A program made the position numbers and the translations under genes. Of a stretch of DNA of 64,000 nt, positions 32,506 through 46,859 are shown piece after piece (position 1 is the first letter of the stretch; each line of letters starts with the position of its first letter). The notes beneath the pieces were generated by a model, which saw nothing but the letters and a program-made list of their open reading frames with translations, made no database searches and was not told the origin of the DNA. This DNA is from Mycolicibacterium goodii (GTDB lineage: Bacteria > Actinomycetota > Actinomycetes > Mycobacteriales > Mycobacteriaceae). The stretch lies in NCBI RefSeq assembly GCF_022370755.2, contig NZ_CP092364.2, forward strand, positions 5,828,001 through 5,892,000, read 5' to 3'.

Positions 32506-33306
32506 CTACAGACCGATTCGCTCGCAGGCCGCGTCGAATTCCTCAAATGCCACTTTGTCCCCCTTGCCGTCGGCGAGTGCACGCTCGTACACCGCCAGGA
32601 CATCCGTTTCCACCAGCGCGAATTTGGCATCCCAGGTTTCGGAGTCGAATCGCCAGTACCCCGTGATGTCCAGCTGATCGACCTGGTACCCCAGCCCCCG
32701 GAAGTACTTCCGCACCGCCCGCGACTCGGCGGCCTCACCCGCGAACCAGCAGTAGCCTCGCCCCTGCGGCAGTTTCAGCTCCCGCACGAGGTTGGCGAGT
32801 TCACTCGGCGCATTCCCGTTGCCGGTTCCGATCGACGGGATCAGCCGCGCGCTCGCGTGTACGGGCAGATAGTCCAGGTCGGCGGAATCGGCCACCTCGG
32901 CGATCACCGTGACCGGCACCGTGGGGGAGAGTACGTCGAGAATCCGCGCCGTCGCAGGCAGACCCGACAGATCGGTCATCAGCAGCTGCCACTGCGCGTC
33001 CGGATCCGGCCGGTACCACGAGCGGGCGTGGTCGAGGCCCACCCGATCACCGCGTCGGGCCCGCGCCGCCCACTCGGTCCCGACACCGCGCGCGTGCAGC
33101 ACCACGTCGAGATCGATCAGATCGCCACGCTGATTCCGAACCGAGTAATTCCGGCCCTCGTCGGTGCCGGGCATGTACACCGCGACCGCGGAGTCGGGCG
33201 CCTGCTTGACATCGAGGGTGCGCAGGTCCTCGACCTGCAGGGTGATCCGGACCATCCGGGGGTTGAGCGCCTTGGTCTCGATGACGGACGCATACGAGAA
33301 GCTCAC
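32506..33306 (-). CDS. Siderophore-interacting protein (ViuB-type ferric-siderophore reductase)
   Basis: SIP/ViuB-family flavoprotein, 266 aa, expected to reduce ferric exochelin in the cytoplasm and release iron. The N-terminal FAD-binding domain carries RNYSVRN (about residues 52-58), and the C-terminal NAD(P)H-binding part has CWFAGEAAESRAVRKYF, the family's typical segment. GTG start at 33306, directly behind an iron box. First gene of the importer operon, with the first permease 4 bp after its stop. A flavin-dependent SIP is more likely than an FSR-type iron-sulfur reductase because no C-terminal cysteine motif is present. Confidence 0.9.
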   Translation of the reverse strand: MSFSYASVIETKALNPRMVRITLQVEDLRTLDVKQAPDSAVAVYMPGTDEGRNYSVRNQRGDLIDLDVVLHARGVGTEWAARARRGDRVGLDHARSWYRPDPDAQWQLLMTDLSGLPATARILDVLSPTVPVTVIAEVADSADLDYLPVHASARLIPSIGTGNGNAPSELANLVRELKLPQGRGYCWFAGEAAESRAVRKYFRGLGYQVDQLDITGYWRFDSETWDAKFALVETDVLAVYERALADGKGDKVAFEEFDAACERIGL

Positions 33307-33311
33307 GTTGG

Positions 33312-33330
33312 CGAGGGTAACCTAACCAAC
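33312..33330 (-). promoter_or_regulatory. IdeR-type iron box at the start of the importer operon
   Basis: Site GTTGGTTAGGTTACCCTCG (minus strand), about 13 of 19 matches to the IdeR consensus, ending only 5 bp before the GTG at 33306. The closeness suggests a short or leaderless transcript with the box overlapping the promoter. Confidence 0.55.
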
Positions 33331-33399
33331 CCTTGCGGTGAGCTGTGCGGTGTGGCTCCGGCTGAACGCGCCGGTACCGCTCGATCTTCGCCTTGATTG

Positions 33400-33472
33400 T
33401 GGAGCCTAGGAGATTCGAACTCCTGACATCTGCCTTGCAAAGGCAGCGCTCTACCAACTGAGCTAAGGCCCC
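33400..33472 (-). tRNA. alaT: tRNA-Ala (anticodon TGC)
   Basis: Complete 73-nt cloverleaf: acceptor GGGGCCT pairing with AGGCTCC (one G-U), D arm AGCTCAGTTGGTAGAGC, anticodon stem TGCCTT/AAGGCA with TGC, T arm with GTTCGAATC. The 3' CCA is not encoded. Anticodon at 33437-33439. The exochelin locus begins immediately on its 3' side. Confidence 0.97.
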
Positions 33473-33623
33473 TGGCCCGCATCGGGTCGGTTCAACCGGC
33501 CTGATGCCACACCTCTCGGCCGTGTCGTGATCGCCAGACGATCACCGCCACGGCCGCCACGACAGCCACCACAACGAACCGCATGGCACACCCTTTCGGT
33601 GATCACCGGCAGTGCCGGCGTCG

Positions 33624-33697
33624 TGGGCCTAGGAGGACTCGAACCTCCGACCTCTTCGTTATCAGCGAAGCGCTCTAACCGCCTGAGCTATAGGCCC
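33624..33697 (-). tRNA. ileT: tRNA-Ile (anticodon GAT)
   Basis: Complete 74-nt tRNA: acceptor GGGCCTA/TAGGCCC, D arm AGCTCAGGCGGTTAGAGC, anticodon GAT at 33661-33663, T loop GTTCGAGTC, discriminator A, CCA not encoded. Paired with tRNA-Ala 151 bp downstream, the conserved gyrA-ileT-alaT order of mycobacteria. The spacer 33473-33623 shows nothing further. Confidence 0.97.
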
Positions 33698-33757
33698 GAA
33701 TGGTGGATCAACCGAGCGACGAGATTACCTCACGCAGGGCTCGTTCTCCAAAACGGT

Positions 33758-34576
33758 TCACTCCCGATCCGCCAACGTCACTTCGATACCCCCGACGAGG
33801 TCTGTCGTGAGGTTGTAGATGAACGCGCCGACGGTTGCCATGGCACTCAGCACGACGATGTTCACCAGGCCGATGAGGGCCGCACCGCCGAAGATCGTGC
33901 CGCTGGAGACCAGTTCACCGCCCGAACTGCCGCTCGCACTCGTGAGGAGGTCGCCGACGTTGCTGTTGAGCTTGCTCCACACGCCCATGCCGCCGAGCAC
34001 GAGGTAGAGGAAGGCCACGGCGATCATCCACACGAAGAAGAGCACCACCGACAGGACCAGTGAGACCTTCAGCACAGTCCACGGGTCGACGCGGCGGATC
34101 TGCATGCTGGCCCGCACCGGCCCGGCCGGCTGCTGCCTGCCGGCCACGTGGATGCGGGTGGTGGGTGCCGACCCACGCGGTGCATCGGATCCGGTCTTGC
34201 GCTGCGCGGAGCGGGGCACCGGACCCGACAGGTCCGGCAACTCACTTGCGTAGGCCTCGGTGCGGTGTTCCGGCCGAGGCTCGTTGCGGGCCTCCGGCCG
34301 AGGCTCGGGTCGTGGCGGTTCCGGACGGGGCGCCGGCCGCGGCTGCTGTTCGGTGTCGCCGATCCGACCGTCGGCAGGCGGTTGCTGTGCCGGTTGCTGG
34401 GCGGTTCGCGACACCCCGCGCTGCCACGGTGGCACGTCACCGGAGTCGGTGATGTGCCCCGTGGCCCGCGTCGAGCTGCTGCTGAGGGCTCCGCCGTCGC
34501 CGCCCGGACCCGTGCCGTTGGTGGCGCCCGGCCGGTCCCCCGCGCGCGGGTATCCCGGCTCGTTGGGTGAACTCAC
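33758..34576 (-). CDS. DUF3566 membrane protein downstream of gyrA
   Basis: Protein of 272 aa, the counterpart of Rv0007 that follows gyrA across mycobacteria. The first ~155 residues are low complexity, rich in Pro, Arg, Gly and Glu (repeated RPEPR-like units). After that come the DUF3566 segment IRRVDPWTVLKVSLVLSVV, a first membrane helix (about residues 180-203), a Ser/Gly-rich loop, and a second helix (IGLVNIVVLSAMATVGAFIYNL). GTG start at 34576 with AAGGAG eight bases upstream. Function is unknown. A link to cell envelope or division is often suspected from its neighbours, but nothing in the sequence proves it. Confidence 0.88.
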   Translation of the reverse strand: MSSPNEPGYPRAGDRPGATNGTGPGGDGGALSSSSTRATGHITDSGDVPPWQRGVSRTAQQPAQQPPADGRIGDTEQQPRPAPRPEPPRPEPRPEARNEPRPEHRTEAYASELPDLSGPVPRSAQRKTGSDAPRGSAPTTRIHVAGRQQPAGPVRASMQIRRVDPWTVLKVSLVLSVVLFFVWMIAVAFLYLVLGGMGVWSKLNSNVGDLLTSASGSSGGELVSSGTIFGGAALIGLVNIVVLSAMATVGAFIYNLTTDLVGGIEVTLADRE

Positions 34577-34629
34577 CTAACAGCTCCTTAGCTCGGGCCG
34601 AGGGCCGCGGCGGACCTCAGCGGTTGACA

Positions 34630-37158
<2,529 letters not shown>

Positions 37159-37188
37159 GAATCAATCCTTGATTTGTCGGATCGCGGT

Positions 37189-39333
<2,145 letters not shown>

Positions 39334-39447
39334 CTAGTCGCGCCGTGTGCCGAATTTCTCGGCCGTCCGAGCGTGAGGACGCTTCAGCGCACACTTGCAC
39401 AGCCTGTGGCGGCTCTGAGCCCGACCGCCCGGCGGCTGTGACGCGCG

Positions 39448-40056
39448 TCACCCGTAGGTGTCCCGCGGACCGCGCCCCGACACGTGGTAGCGGCCCTTCC
39501 GCCACGACGGGCCTGCCGGACCCACGATCTTCAGTGACGTGACCACGCCGTCGCCGACCGCGGCCGCGATCTTGGCCAACAGCTGGGACTGCACCATCCG
39601 CAGCTGCGTGGCCCACGCCGTGGACTCGGCCGTCACGGTCAGCACTCCCTCGTTGAGCGCGGTCGGGGTCGCGTGCTCGGCGATCTGGTCACCGACCACG
39701 GCGCGCCACCGTCCGAACACCGAACCCTCCGCGACGCGGGGTGTCCATCCCCGGGATTTCGCGAGGTCGTTGGCGACCGCGCCGAGCAGTTGTGGATCCC
39801 GCACGTCCGGACCTGGTCCCGACCAGGTTCGGCGCCTGCGGTTTCCGGGCTGCCGGCGCACCGGCCCGCTGCGGCCGCGACCGACGTCCTTGCCCTGGCT
39901 GCGTGCCGCCCCACGGGCCTCCTCGAGCGTGCGACGCACCAGGTCGATTCCGCGAAGACCCGCCAGGTGATCCGGGGGGCCAGAAGCAGGTACGTCGCTG
40001 CCACTGCCGACCCCGCTCATCCGGTCGTCCGTGGGATCGTCGAACTCGCCGGTCAT
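39448..40056 (-). CDS. dciA: DciA-like DUF721 protein (replicative helicase loader candidate)
   Basis: DUF721 protein, 202 aa, at the conserved place between recF and gyrB (Rv0004 counterpart). Residues 1-105 are basic and disordered ([18 protein letters not shown]). The folded DUF721/DciA part follows: [41 protein letters not shown], and a C-terminal [10 protein letters not shown] strand. ATG at 40056 overlaps the recF stop (ATGA). The family is established as DciA, which operates with the DnaB helicase in bacteria that lack DnaC. Its position near dnaA supports a replication role here. Confidence 0.88.
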   Translation of the reverse strand: MTGEFDDPTDDRMSGVGSGSDVPASGPPDHLAGLRGIDLVRRTLEEARGAARSQGKDVGRGRSGPVRRQPGNRRRRTWSGPGPDVRDPQLLGAVANDLAKSRGWTPRVAEGSVFGRWRAVVGDQIAEHATPTALNEGVLTVTAESTAWATQLRMVQSQLLAKIAAAVGDGVVTSLKIVGPAGPSWRKGRYHVSGRGPRDTYG

Positions 40057-41207
40057 GACTGCACCATCGACACTCGGCCACCGTCGTCCTCGATCATCCG
40101 GATCTCGACGCGCCGCGCGTCCCAGTCGTCCGGAATGTCCTCGCCCACAGCGGCCGTCACCAGAACCTGCTCGGCGGCCCCGGCCACGTTGGCCAGCGCG
40201 CGCCTGCGCGCGGTGTCGAGTTCGGCGAACACGTCGTCGAGGCACAGCACCGGCTCGACACCGTCCGAGCGCAACAGTTCGTAGGCACCGAGCCTCAACG
40301 CCAACGCCATCGACCATGATTCACCGTGGCTCGCAAAGCCTTTCGCGGGTTGATCACCGAGCCGCAACTCCAGATCGTCACGGTGCGGTCCGACCAGGCA
40401 CACGCCCCGCTCGAGCTCGGCGTCACGCTTGCGCGCGAGCGCGTCGAGCAACGCCGCCTCGTAGAACTCGACACCTTCGGGGGCCGCGGCATTCTCGATC
40501 GCCTCGACACTGCTGCGGTACCGGATGGCCGCGGGTCTGGAGGCAGGTGCCAGCAGCTGATAGGCCTTCTCGACCTCCGGCTGCAGTTCCTCGACGAGTT
40601 TCACGCGTGACGCGACGAGCGCGGCACCATGCGCGGCGAGGTGGCCGTCCCACACATCGAGGGTGTCGAGGACGCTTCGGTCGCCTCGGTAACGTGCTCC
40701 CGCTGCGGTTTTCAACAACGCGGTGCGCTGCCGGACCACCTTGTCGTAATCCGCGCGCACGCCCGCCAACGCTGGACGACGGGTGGTCGCCAGCTCGTCG
40801 AGATAACGCCTGCGATCACCGGGATCACCCCGCACGAGCGACAGATCTTCTGGACTGAACAACACCGCGCGCAGGACACCGAGGATCTCTCGTGCACTCC
40901 GGACCGGGGAGCGGTTCAACCGGGCCTTGTTGGCACGACCGCTGGTGATCTCGAGATCCACCGCAAGTTCGCGTCCTTCGTTGACCACGATGGTCGACAC
41001 GATCGCCCGCTCCGCACCCGCGCGGATCAGTGGCGCGTCGGTGGCCACCCGGTGGGATCCGAGTGTGGCCGAATACCACAAGGCCTCAACGAGATTCGTC
41101 TTACCGAAACCGTTGGGGCCGACGAAGACCGTGCGCCCCGGCTCGAGCTCCAGCTCAGCCCGTGCCCACGACCGGAAGTCAGTCAGTCCGAGATGCCGGA
41201 CATACAT
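40053..41207 (-). CDS. recF: DNA replication and repair protein RecF
   Basis: SMC-like ATPase of recombinational gap repair, 384 aa. Walker [14 protein letters not shown] (about residues 28-40), signature [18 protein letters not shown], Walker [16 protein letters not shown] at 41207, ten bases after the gnd stop, and its own stop overlaps the dciA start by four bases. Length and motifs are normal for the family. Confidence 0.97.
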   Translation of the reverse strand: MYVRHLGLTDFRSWARAELELEPGRTVFVGPNGFGKTNLVEALWYSATLGSHRVATDAPLIRAGAERAIVSTIVVNEGRELAVDLEITSGRANKARLNRSPVRSAREILGVLRAVLFSPEDLSLVRGDPGDRRRYLDELATTRRPALAGVRADYDKVVRQRTALLKTAAGARYRGDRSVLDTLDVWDGHLAAHGAALVASRVKLVEELQPEVEKAYQLLAPASRPAAIRYRSSVEAIENAAAPEGVEFYEAALLDALARKRDAELERGVCLVGPHRDDLELRLGDQPAKGFASHGESWSMALALRLGAYELLRSDGVEPVLCLDDVFAELDTARRRALANVAGAAEQVLVTAAVGEDIPDDWDARRVEIRMIEDDGGRVSMVQS

Positions 41208-41216
41208 TCCATCTGC

Positions 41217-42110
41217 CTAACCTGATTCGCTGATCCGCTTCACGGCGTGACCACCGAACTGGTTGCGCAACGCCGAGACGGCCTTCATGGTCGGCGAGTC
41301 GTCCTGCCTCGAGGCGAACCGGGCGAACAGCGACGCGGCGATCACCGGCATCGGGACCCGGTGCGCGATGGCCTCCTCGACCGTCCACCGCCCCTCACCG
41401 GAATCCTCGGTGTAACCACTGATCTCGGCGAAACCAGGGTCTTCCTTGAGCGCCTTGGCGAGCAGCGATTGCAACCACGACCGCACCACGGTGCCGTTGC
41501 TCCATGCCTGGATCACCGCCTGCGGATTCTTGATGAGCTCCTCGGCGGCCAGCAGTTCATAACCCTCGGCATAGGCATGCATCAGGCCGTACTCGATGCC
41601 GTTGTGCACCATCTTGGCGTAGTGGCCCGCGCCGACCGGCCCGGCGTGGACGAACCCGTCGGCGAGATCACCCGGCGGCCGCAGCGCGTCGAAGATCGGC
41701 ATGGCCCGGGCCACATCGTCGTCGCTGCCGCCGACCATCAGGCCGTAACCCTCGGTCAGGCCCCAGATGCCACCCGACACACCGGCGTCGATGAAGCTGA
41801 TGCCCTTGTCACCCAACAACTTTGCGTGCGGACCGTCTTCTGTGTAGCGCGAATTGCCGCCGTCGATCACCAGATCACCCGCGCTGAGCACATCCGCCAG
41901 TTCGACGATCGTGCTGTGGGTGATCGTGCCCGACGGCACCATCACCCAGACCACACGGGGCGCCGAGAGCGCACCCGCGAGTTCCTCGAGGTTCGCGACG
42001 TCGCTGACCTCTGGGCGAGGGTCGTAACCGACGACCTCGTGGCCGGCCTCGCGCAGACGTTCGCGCATGTTGAAGCCCATCTTGCCCAGGCCGATCAACC
42101 CGAGTTGCAT
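41217..42110 (-). CDS. gnd: 6-phosphogluconate dehydrogenase (decarboxylating), short form
   Basis: Oxidises and decarboxylates 6-phosphogluconate to ribulose 5-phosphate in the pentose phosphate pathway, 297 aa. Rossmann motif GLIGLGKMG (residues 4-12), VIDGGNSRYTED, catalytic Lys in GHYAKMVHNGIEYG, and GYTEDSGEGRWT. The short length matches the roughly 300-aa GndA group rather than the 470-aa enteric enzyme. Located between dnaN and recF, as in M. smegmatis and close relatives. Confidence 0.95.
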   Translation of the reverse strand: MQLGLIGLGKMGFNMRERLREAGHEVVGYDPRPEVSDVANLEELAGALSAPRVVWVMVPSGTITHSTIVELADVLSAGDLVIDGGNSRYTEDGPHAKLLGDKGISFIDAGVSGGIWGLTEGYGLMVGGSDDDVARAMPIFDALRPPGDLADGFVHAGPVGAGHYAKMVHNGIEYGLMHAYAEGYELLAAEELIKNPQAVIQAWSNGTVVRSWLQSLLAKALKEDPGFAEISGYTEDSGEGRWTVEEAIAHRVPMPVIAASLFARFASRQDDSPTMKAVSALRNQFGGHAVKRISESG

Positions 42111-42139
42111 ACGCGCCCTTCCCCTCCCGGCGTGGCCGG

Positions 42140-43333
42140 TCAGCCCGGAAGCCGCACCGGCATCAGCAGATACACGTAGTCCGTCTTGGCGGCGGGGAAC
42201 GGACCCGCGCCACCGTTCGCTCCATCATCCTCGCTCGCGGGCCGCAGCACCGCAGGCCGGCTCGGCGTGGTGAACCCGAACGTCACGCGCTCGGAGTGCA
42301 GCGACCCCAGCCCGTCGGTGAGATACGTCGGGTTGAAGGCGATGGTGAGCGGCTCACCGGCGAAGTCGACCGGCAGGTCCTCCTCGGCGCGGCCCACGTC
42401 GTCGGCACCCGCCGACAGCTTCAGTGTGTCGTCACCGAACTCCATGCGGATCTGGGCGCCACGGTCGGCGACGAGTGCGACACGTTTGATGGCTTCGGTG
42501 AGTTCTGCCACGCCGATCGTGGCGACCGCGGTGTGTTCGGCGGGCAGCAGCTGGCGGAACTTGGGGAATTCGGCGTCGAGCAGGCGCGTGGTGCTCCGTT
42601 TGCCCTCGCTGCGGATACCCAGCAGGCCGTCCTTGCCGACCGATGCGCCGGAACCCAGGGCCAGGTGCACCTGATTGCCGTCGGTCCCTGCCTTGGCGGC
42701 CTCGGCGAGCGTCTTGGCCGGCACCAGCACCGCCGCCTCGACGTCACCGGCGGTCGTCACCCAGGTGAGCTCGCGCACCGCGAGGCGGAACCGGTCGGTG
42801 GCGGCGAGCACCACGCTCTCGCCTGAGATCTCCACCCGGATACCGGTGAGCATCGGCAGCGTGTCGTCACGGCCTGCGGCGACCGCCACCTGACCGATCG
42901 CCTCGGCGAACAGATCCGACGAGATCACACCGGTCTCCTCCGGCAGCGCCGGCAGGGCCGGGTAATCCTCGACCGCGAGCGTGGGCAGCGAGAAGCGCGC
43001 GCTACCGCAGGTCAACGACACCCGGGTGCCTTCGACGCTGACCTCGACGGGTTTGGCAGGAAGCGCCTTGGTGATGTCCGACAGGAGCCGACCGGACACC
43101 AAAACGCTTCCAGCGGAGGCGATTTCAGCACCGACCTTGACCTCGGCCGAGACCTCGTAGTCGAACCCCGAGATGGTCAGACCCTCATCGGTCCCGGTCA
43201 GCAGGACACCGGCGAGCACCGGGATGGTCGGCCGGGTCGGCAGGTTGCGGGCCACCCAGGCCACCGCGTCCGCGAAGTCCTCGCGGACCACGCGAAACTT
43301 CAAGTCGGTCAGCCCAGCCGTCGTCGTCGCCAC
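42140..43333 (-). CDS. dnaN: DNA polymerase III beta subunit (sliding clamp)
   Basis: Ring-shaped processivity clamp, 397 aa from GTG at 43333. Typical segments: [58 protein letters not shown] and the C-terminal [12 protein letters not shown] that forms part of the partner-binding pocket. A TTG two codons upstream (43339) is an alternative that aligns with the M. tuberculosis start, and AGGGG lies close before it. First gene after oriC. Confidence 0.97.
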   Translation of the reverse strand: MATTTAGLTDLKFRVVREDFADAVAWVARNLPTRPTIPVLAGVLLTGTDEGLTISGFDYEVSAEVKVGAEIASAGSVLVSGRLLSDITKALPAKPVEVSVEGTRVSLTCGSARFSLPTLAVEDYPALPALPEETGVISSDLFAEAIGQVAVAAGRDDTLPMLTGIRVEISGESVVLAATDRFRLAVRELTWVTTAGDVEAAVLVPAKTLAEAAKAGTDGNQVHLALGSGASVGKDGLLGIRSEGKRSTTRLLDAEFPKFRQLLPAEHTAVATIGVAELTEAIKRVALVADRGAQIRMEFGDDTLKLSAGADDVGRAEEDLPVDFAGEPLTIAFNPTYLTDGLGSLHSERVTFGFTTPSRPAVLRPASEDDGANGGAGPFPAAKTDYVYLLMPVRLPG

Positions 43334-43665
43334 GTCCAATGCGCCCCTTCGATAATCCCCGCAATGAGCTCTAAGCAGCAGGTTCCGAGAGTCGCACCAT
43401 CGGCGAGACGCCGAATGACACGCGCTGAGAACCGCCGTCGATGAAACACCGTAGAGCTTTCTGCACCAACTTGAAAGCTAATCGATCGGGCCGACATGCG
43501 GTGAGGAGGGGACGGCTCTCGAGGCGAACGAGCCCGATCTCCCCAAGGTGCTTCTTCTGAAGAGAACTCTTGGAAGATATTCGAGTAACAGTAATAGGCG
43601 CTGTGGAATCTGGGGATGGACGCCTGTTTGCCCAGCACCGTCGGTGTGTCGCGGTGTGCGTGGAG

Positions 43666-43777
43666 TGTGGACAGCGGTGGGTGAACCCCTCGAGCGCTGT
43701 GGACAGGCCGGACCGTGTGGACAGTTTTCGCAGCGATCCTGTGGTTTACGCGCAGGTTCTGCACACCTGTGTCCACA
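43666..43777. promoter_or_regulatory. DnaA box cluster in oriC
   Basis: Three identical boxes TGTGGACAG (CTGTCCACA on the minus strand) at 43666-43674, 43698-43706 and 43716-43724, and an opposite-facing GTGTCCACA at 43769-43777. They match the mycobacterial DnaA-box consensus. Spacing between the first three is 32 and 18 bp. Confidence 0.85.
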
Positions 43778-43912
43778 GCCCCGGCGCGTGACGGCTGGCA
43801 CGTGTGTGACTGAAGTTGTTCGCAGATTTTTCTGCTCGCCGGGGCCGGGGGAGGGGATATCGGGGCCCGGTCACCGGCGCCGCCCATCGGGCACAGGCCA
43901 TCCAGGCAGACG

Positions 43913-43943
43913 ACAGACGCCCCGGACATTCCGGGGCGTCTGT
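43913..43943 (-). terminator. dnaA terminator hairpin
   Basis: Perfect 13-bp inverted repeat (43913-43925 and 43931-43943) around a 5-base loop, 19 bp past the dnaA stop. No T run follows, as is frequent in mycobacteria. It would shield oriC from dnaA transcription. Confidence 0.75.
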
Positions 43944-43962
43944 GCCGACATGATGCTGGGCC

Positions 43963-45468
43963 TCAGCGCTTGGCGCGCTGGCGGATGCGGGTGGTGAGTT
44001 CCTTGACGTGGTCGAACACCTCACGGCGCTCGGCCATCTCGCCTCGGATCTTCTTCTCGGCGTACATCACCGTGGTGTGGTCGCGGCCGAACGCCTGACC
44101 GATCTTGGGCAGCGACAGATCGGTGAGTTCGCGGCACAGGTACATGGCGATCTGCCGGGACTGCGCCAGAGCCCTGGTCTTGCCGGGGCCGCGGAGTTCC
44201 TCGACGGTGGTCTCGAAGTACTCGGCCGTCACGGCCATGATCGCGGCCGTGCTGATCTGCATCGTCGTGGCATCGGCGATGAGATCGCGCAGCACGACCT
44301 CGGCCAGCGACCGGTCGATGCGGGTCTTGTTCAGCGACGCGAACGCCGTGACACGGATCAGCGCACCCTCGAGCTCACGGATGTTGCGCTCGATGCTGCT
44401 CGCGATGAGCTCGAGGACGTCGTCTGGCACATCCAGGCGGTCCATCTGCGCCTTCTTGCGCAGGATCGCGATGCGCGTCTCCAACTCGGGCGGCTGGACA
44501 TCGGTGATCAACCCCCATTCGAACCGTGTCCGCAGCCGGTCCTCGAGCGTCGCGAGCTGTTTCGGCGGGCGGTCGGATGAGATCACGATCTGCTTGTTCG
44601 AGTTGTGCAGCGTGTTGAAGGTGTGGAAGAACTCCTCCTGGATACCTTCCTTGCCCTCGATGAACTGGATGTCGTCGACGAGCAGTATGTCGATATCGCG
44701 GTAACTGCGCTTGAACGACGCCTTGCGATCGTCGCGGAGCGAGTTGATGAAGTCGTTGGTGAACTCTTCGGTTGAGACGTACTTGACACGCATGCCGGGG
44801 AAGAGACGTTGCGCATAGTTGCCGGCTGCGTGCAGCAGATGCGTCTTGCCCAGGCCGGATTCGCCCCAGATGAACAACGGGTTGTAGGCCCGGGCCGGGG
44901 CTTCGGCGATCGCCAGCGTCGCGGCATGTGCGAACCGGTTGGACGCGCCGATGACGAAGGTGTCGAACGTGTAGCGGCGGTTGAGGTTGACCGCGTTGGA
45001 GTCGTCGGACGACGTGTCCGGTTCGGGCCGGCTGAAGTACTTCGGCCAGGTCTCCTGGGCGTTGACCCTGGCGTCGCGGTCGTCGTCGATCTCGTCGGTG
45101 TCGGCGGGACGGGCCGCGGGTGCCGGCGAATCGGCGAAGCTGTCGGGGGCGTCGTCGGGCTCGTCGGTCGGCGTCGCGATGCGGACGCCGAGTTCGACGC
45201 GTTGACCGAGCTTACGGCTCAGTGCGGTGACGATCGGCTCCCGCAGGTGCCGTTCGATCTCGTTCTGCACGAACGGCGTGGGGACCGACAGCAAAGCGAA
45301 CCCCTCGGCGATCACCAGGGGTTTGACCAGCTTGAGCCACGCCCTCTGCTGCGGCGTGAGGACCGGCAACGAGGAGTCGCCGGTGCGATCTCCGTTGACG
45401 TCCCCGTTGAGCTCGGCGACGACGCTGTTCCAGACGGCGACGAACGGTGGGTCGGGGTCAGCAGTCAA
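43963..45468 (-). CDS. dnaA: Chromosomal replication initiator DnaA
   Basis: AAA+ initiator that binds DnaA boxes at oriC, 501 aa. Domain I about residues 1-95; acidic variable domain II to about 160; AAA+ domain with Walker [12 protein letters not shown] and Walker [18 protein letters not shown]; domain IV with the DNA-binding signature [15 protein letters not shown] near the C-terminus. The start is a TTG at 45468, giving [14 protein letters not shown], which aligns with the methionine of other mycobacterial DnaA proteins; AAGGGGG lies about 9 bases upstream. The use of TTG may limit DnaA levels (inference). Confidence 0.98.
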   Translation of the reverse strand: MTADPDPPFVAVWNSVVAELNGDVNGDRTGDSSLPVLTPQQRAWLKLVKPLVIAEGFALLSVPTPFVQNEIERHLREPIVTALSRKLGQRVELGVRIATPTDEPDDAPDSFADSPAPAARPADTDEIDDDRDARVNAQETWPKYFSRPEPDTSSDDSNAVNLNRRYTFDTFVIGASNRFAHAATLAIAEAPARAYNPLFIWGESGLGKTHLLHAAGNYAQRLFPGMRVKYVSTEEFTNDFINSLRDDRKASFKRSYRDIDILLVDDIQFIEGKEGIQEEFFHTFNTLHNSNKQIVISSDRPPKQLATLEDRLRTRFEWGLITDVQPPELETRIAILRKKAQMDRLDVPDDVLELIASSIERNIRELEGALIRVTAFASLNKTRIDRSLAEVVLRDLIADATTMQISTAAIMAVTAEYFETTVEELRGPGKTRALAQSRQIAMYLCRELTDLSLPKIGQAFGRDHTTVMYAEKKIRGEMAERREVFDHVKELTTRIRQRAKR

Positions 45469-45531
45469 GGACGATTACCCCCTTTGAGGCGCTGGGGTCG
45501 ACCCATGGACGACCAAAAGAACGATGGCGAT

Positions 45532-45564
45532 CTGTCCACATATTTATCCACAGCTTGTGGAGAA
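45532..45564. promoter_or_regulatory. DnaA boxes upstream of dnaA (possible autoregulation)
   Basis: CTGTCCACA at 45532-45540 and a perfect TTATCCACA at 45544-45552, with a weaker inverted TGTGGAGAA at 45556-45564. They lie 64-96 bp before the dnaA start, in the 512-bp dnaA-rpmH gap (45469-45980). The gap must also hold the dnaA and rpmH promoters; I see no gene in it. Confidence 0.7.
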
Positions 45565-45980
45565 AGGACAGCCGTCGTCGCTCTCTTGTGTGTAGTGAGG
45601 GGGTGTCAGCTCGAATTCGCCCCGTGCTGGGCAGTGGGCGGCTCGGCGACATCCTCGCTTCTTGTCGGTGGCCGTCCGTGAGCAGAACGGCATTGCCAGA
45701 AGCTAACAGTTTTCTGTCCGGGTGCCAACAGTTCTGCAACACTCTGGGCAGCATCCAATCAAGCGGTTGGAGCAGGTTTGACCCAGGCAAATCTCGTCAG
45801 TACCCTCGAGCAGTCGCCCGCACGTGGCGATACGGCTGCGCCCGGGTTCGCCCGGAGACCGCGCCGGTTAGTAAAGCACGACCGACGAAGCTTAACGAGC
45901 TTAGTGACGGTGGGCGCGTCTGATCGACACGGCAGTGTCGAGGGGCCGCGGTCGCCATACGGATACAAGGAGAGATTGCC

Positions 45981-46124
45981 GTGGCCAAGGGCAAGCGGAC
46001 CTTCCAGCCCAACAACCGCCGCCGTGCGCGTGTTCACGGGTTCCGGCTGCGGATGCGCACCCGCGCCGGCCGCGCGATCGTTGCCAATCGGCGTAGCAAG
46101 GGCCGTCGCGCGCTCACTGCGTGA
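45981..46124 (+). CDS. rpmH: 50S ribosomal protein L34
   Basis: Complete 47-residue L34, starting [20 protein letters not shown] and ending KGRRALTA, very basic as usual. GTG start at 45981 with AAGGAGAG nine bases upstream. First gene of the conserved rpmH-rnpA-yidD-yidC-jag-rsmG operon, transcribed away from dnaA. Confidence 0.97.
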
Positions 46125-46155
46125 TCCTGCGCAAGCACAAGCAGGATGTAGCGCG

Positions 46156-46521
46156 GTGCTTCCGGCTCGAAACCGGATGAGGCGGTCCGCGGAGTTCAGT
46201 GTCACCGTCAGTCGCGGCGTGCGTGCCGCGCAACCTGATGTCGTCGTACACGCCTTTCGTGATGACAGTGAGGGCACAGACGCGAACGGGCCGCGGATCG
46301 GCCTGATCGTGTCCAAATCTGTCGGCAACGCCGTCGAACGGCATCGTGTGTCACGGCGTCTGCGCCACGTCGCCAGAACGTTCGTCCCCGGTCTGGACCC
46401 GGCAGACCTCATCGTGATCCGGGCCAGGCCGAGTAGTCGTGATGCGGCGTCGTCCGGCCTGGAACGACAGCTGCGTCAAGCGCTCGAGCGGGTGAGCTCG
46501 AAGCGCGGGACGTCCCCATGA
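46156..46521 (+). CDS. rnpA: Ribonuclease P protein component
   Basis: Protein subunit of RNase P, which matures the 5' ends of tRNAs, 121 aa. It begins [17 protein letters not shown] and carries the RNA-binding RNR-type motif as [15 protein letters not shown] (about residues 63-77). GTG at 46156, which aligns with the M. tuberculosis protein; AGGA is 9 bases upstream. The frame is open far upstream, but only this start gives family similarity. The stop overlaps the yidD start (ATGA). Confidence 0.95.
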   Translation: MLPARNRMRRSAEFSVTVSRGVRAAQPDVVVHAFRDDSEGTDANGPRIGLIVSKSVGNAVERHRVSRRLRHVARTFVPGLDPADLIVIRARPSSRDAASSGLERQLRQALERVSSKRGTSP

Positions 46522-46859
46522 GACGCCGAATCGGCGTGCGGGCGGTGCGCGCTGTCATCTACGTGATTCAGCTCTACCGCCACACCATCTCCCCCCTGCG
46601 GCTTCCCTCATGCCGGTTCATGCCCACCTGTAGTCAGTACGCCGTCGATGCGCTGACCGAATACGGGCTGGTTCGCGGAACCTGGCTTGCCACTGTCCGG
46701 CTGCTCAAGTGCGGCCCGTGGCATCAGGGAGGATGGGACCCGATACCTGAGCGCTGCGCCCACGGGGCCGAGACCGAGGCCTCCGAGGAGACAGCAGCGG
46801 CCGAAAACCCAGTCTGGGAGACCCCAGCGAAGCGAGGGGAGAGCAAGTCGCGTGTTTAA
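46518..46859 (+). CDS. yidD: YidD membrane protein insertion efficiency factor
   Basis: Small YidD-family protein, 113 aa, thought to assist YidC-dependent membrane insertion. Family signature: [31 protein letters not shown] in two parts, with three Cys, and [14 protein letters not shown]. An N-terminal amphipathic helix precedes it and a Glu-rich tail follows. The start overlaps rnpA and the end overlaps the yidC start by 8 bp. Confidence 0.95.
   Translation: MRRRIGVRAVRAVIYVIQLYRHTISPLRLPSCRFMPTCSQYAVDALTEYGLVRGTWLATVRLLKCGPWHQGGWDPIPERCAHGAETEASEETAAAENPVWETPAKRGESKSRV

Larger units (their letters stand above)
43340..43962. other. oriC: oriC region (dnaA-dnaN intergenic)
   Basis: The 623-bp non-coding stretch between dnaN and dnaA is where mycobacterial chromosomes begin replication. 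It contains at least four good DnaA boxes (43666-43777), an AT-rich stretch for this genome at about 43553-43610 (including AGATATTCGAGTAACAGTAA), which may be the unwinding element, and the dnaA terminator hairpin at the dnaA end. The assignment follows gene order and box clustering; the exact initiation site cannot be read from sequence. Confidence 0.92.

Noticed and set aside
33473..33623. Possible small gene between the two tRNAs
   Set aside because: Only short unsupported frames; no conserved motif or ribosome site.
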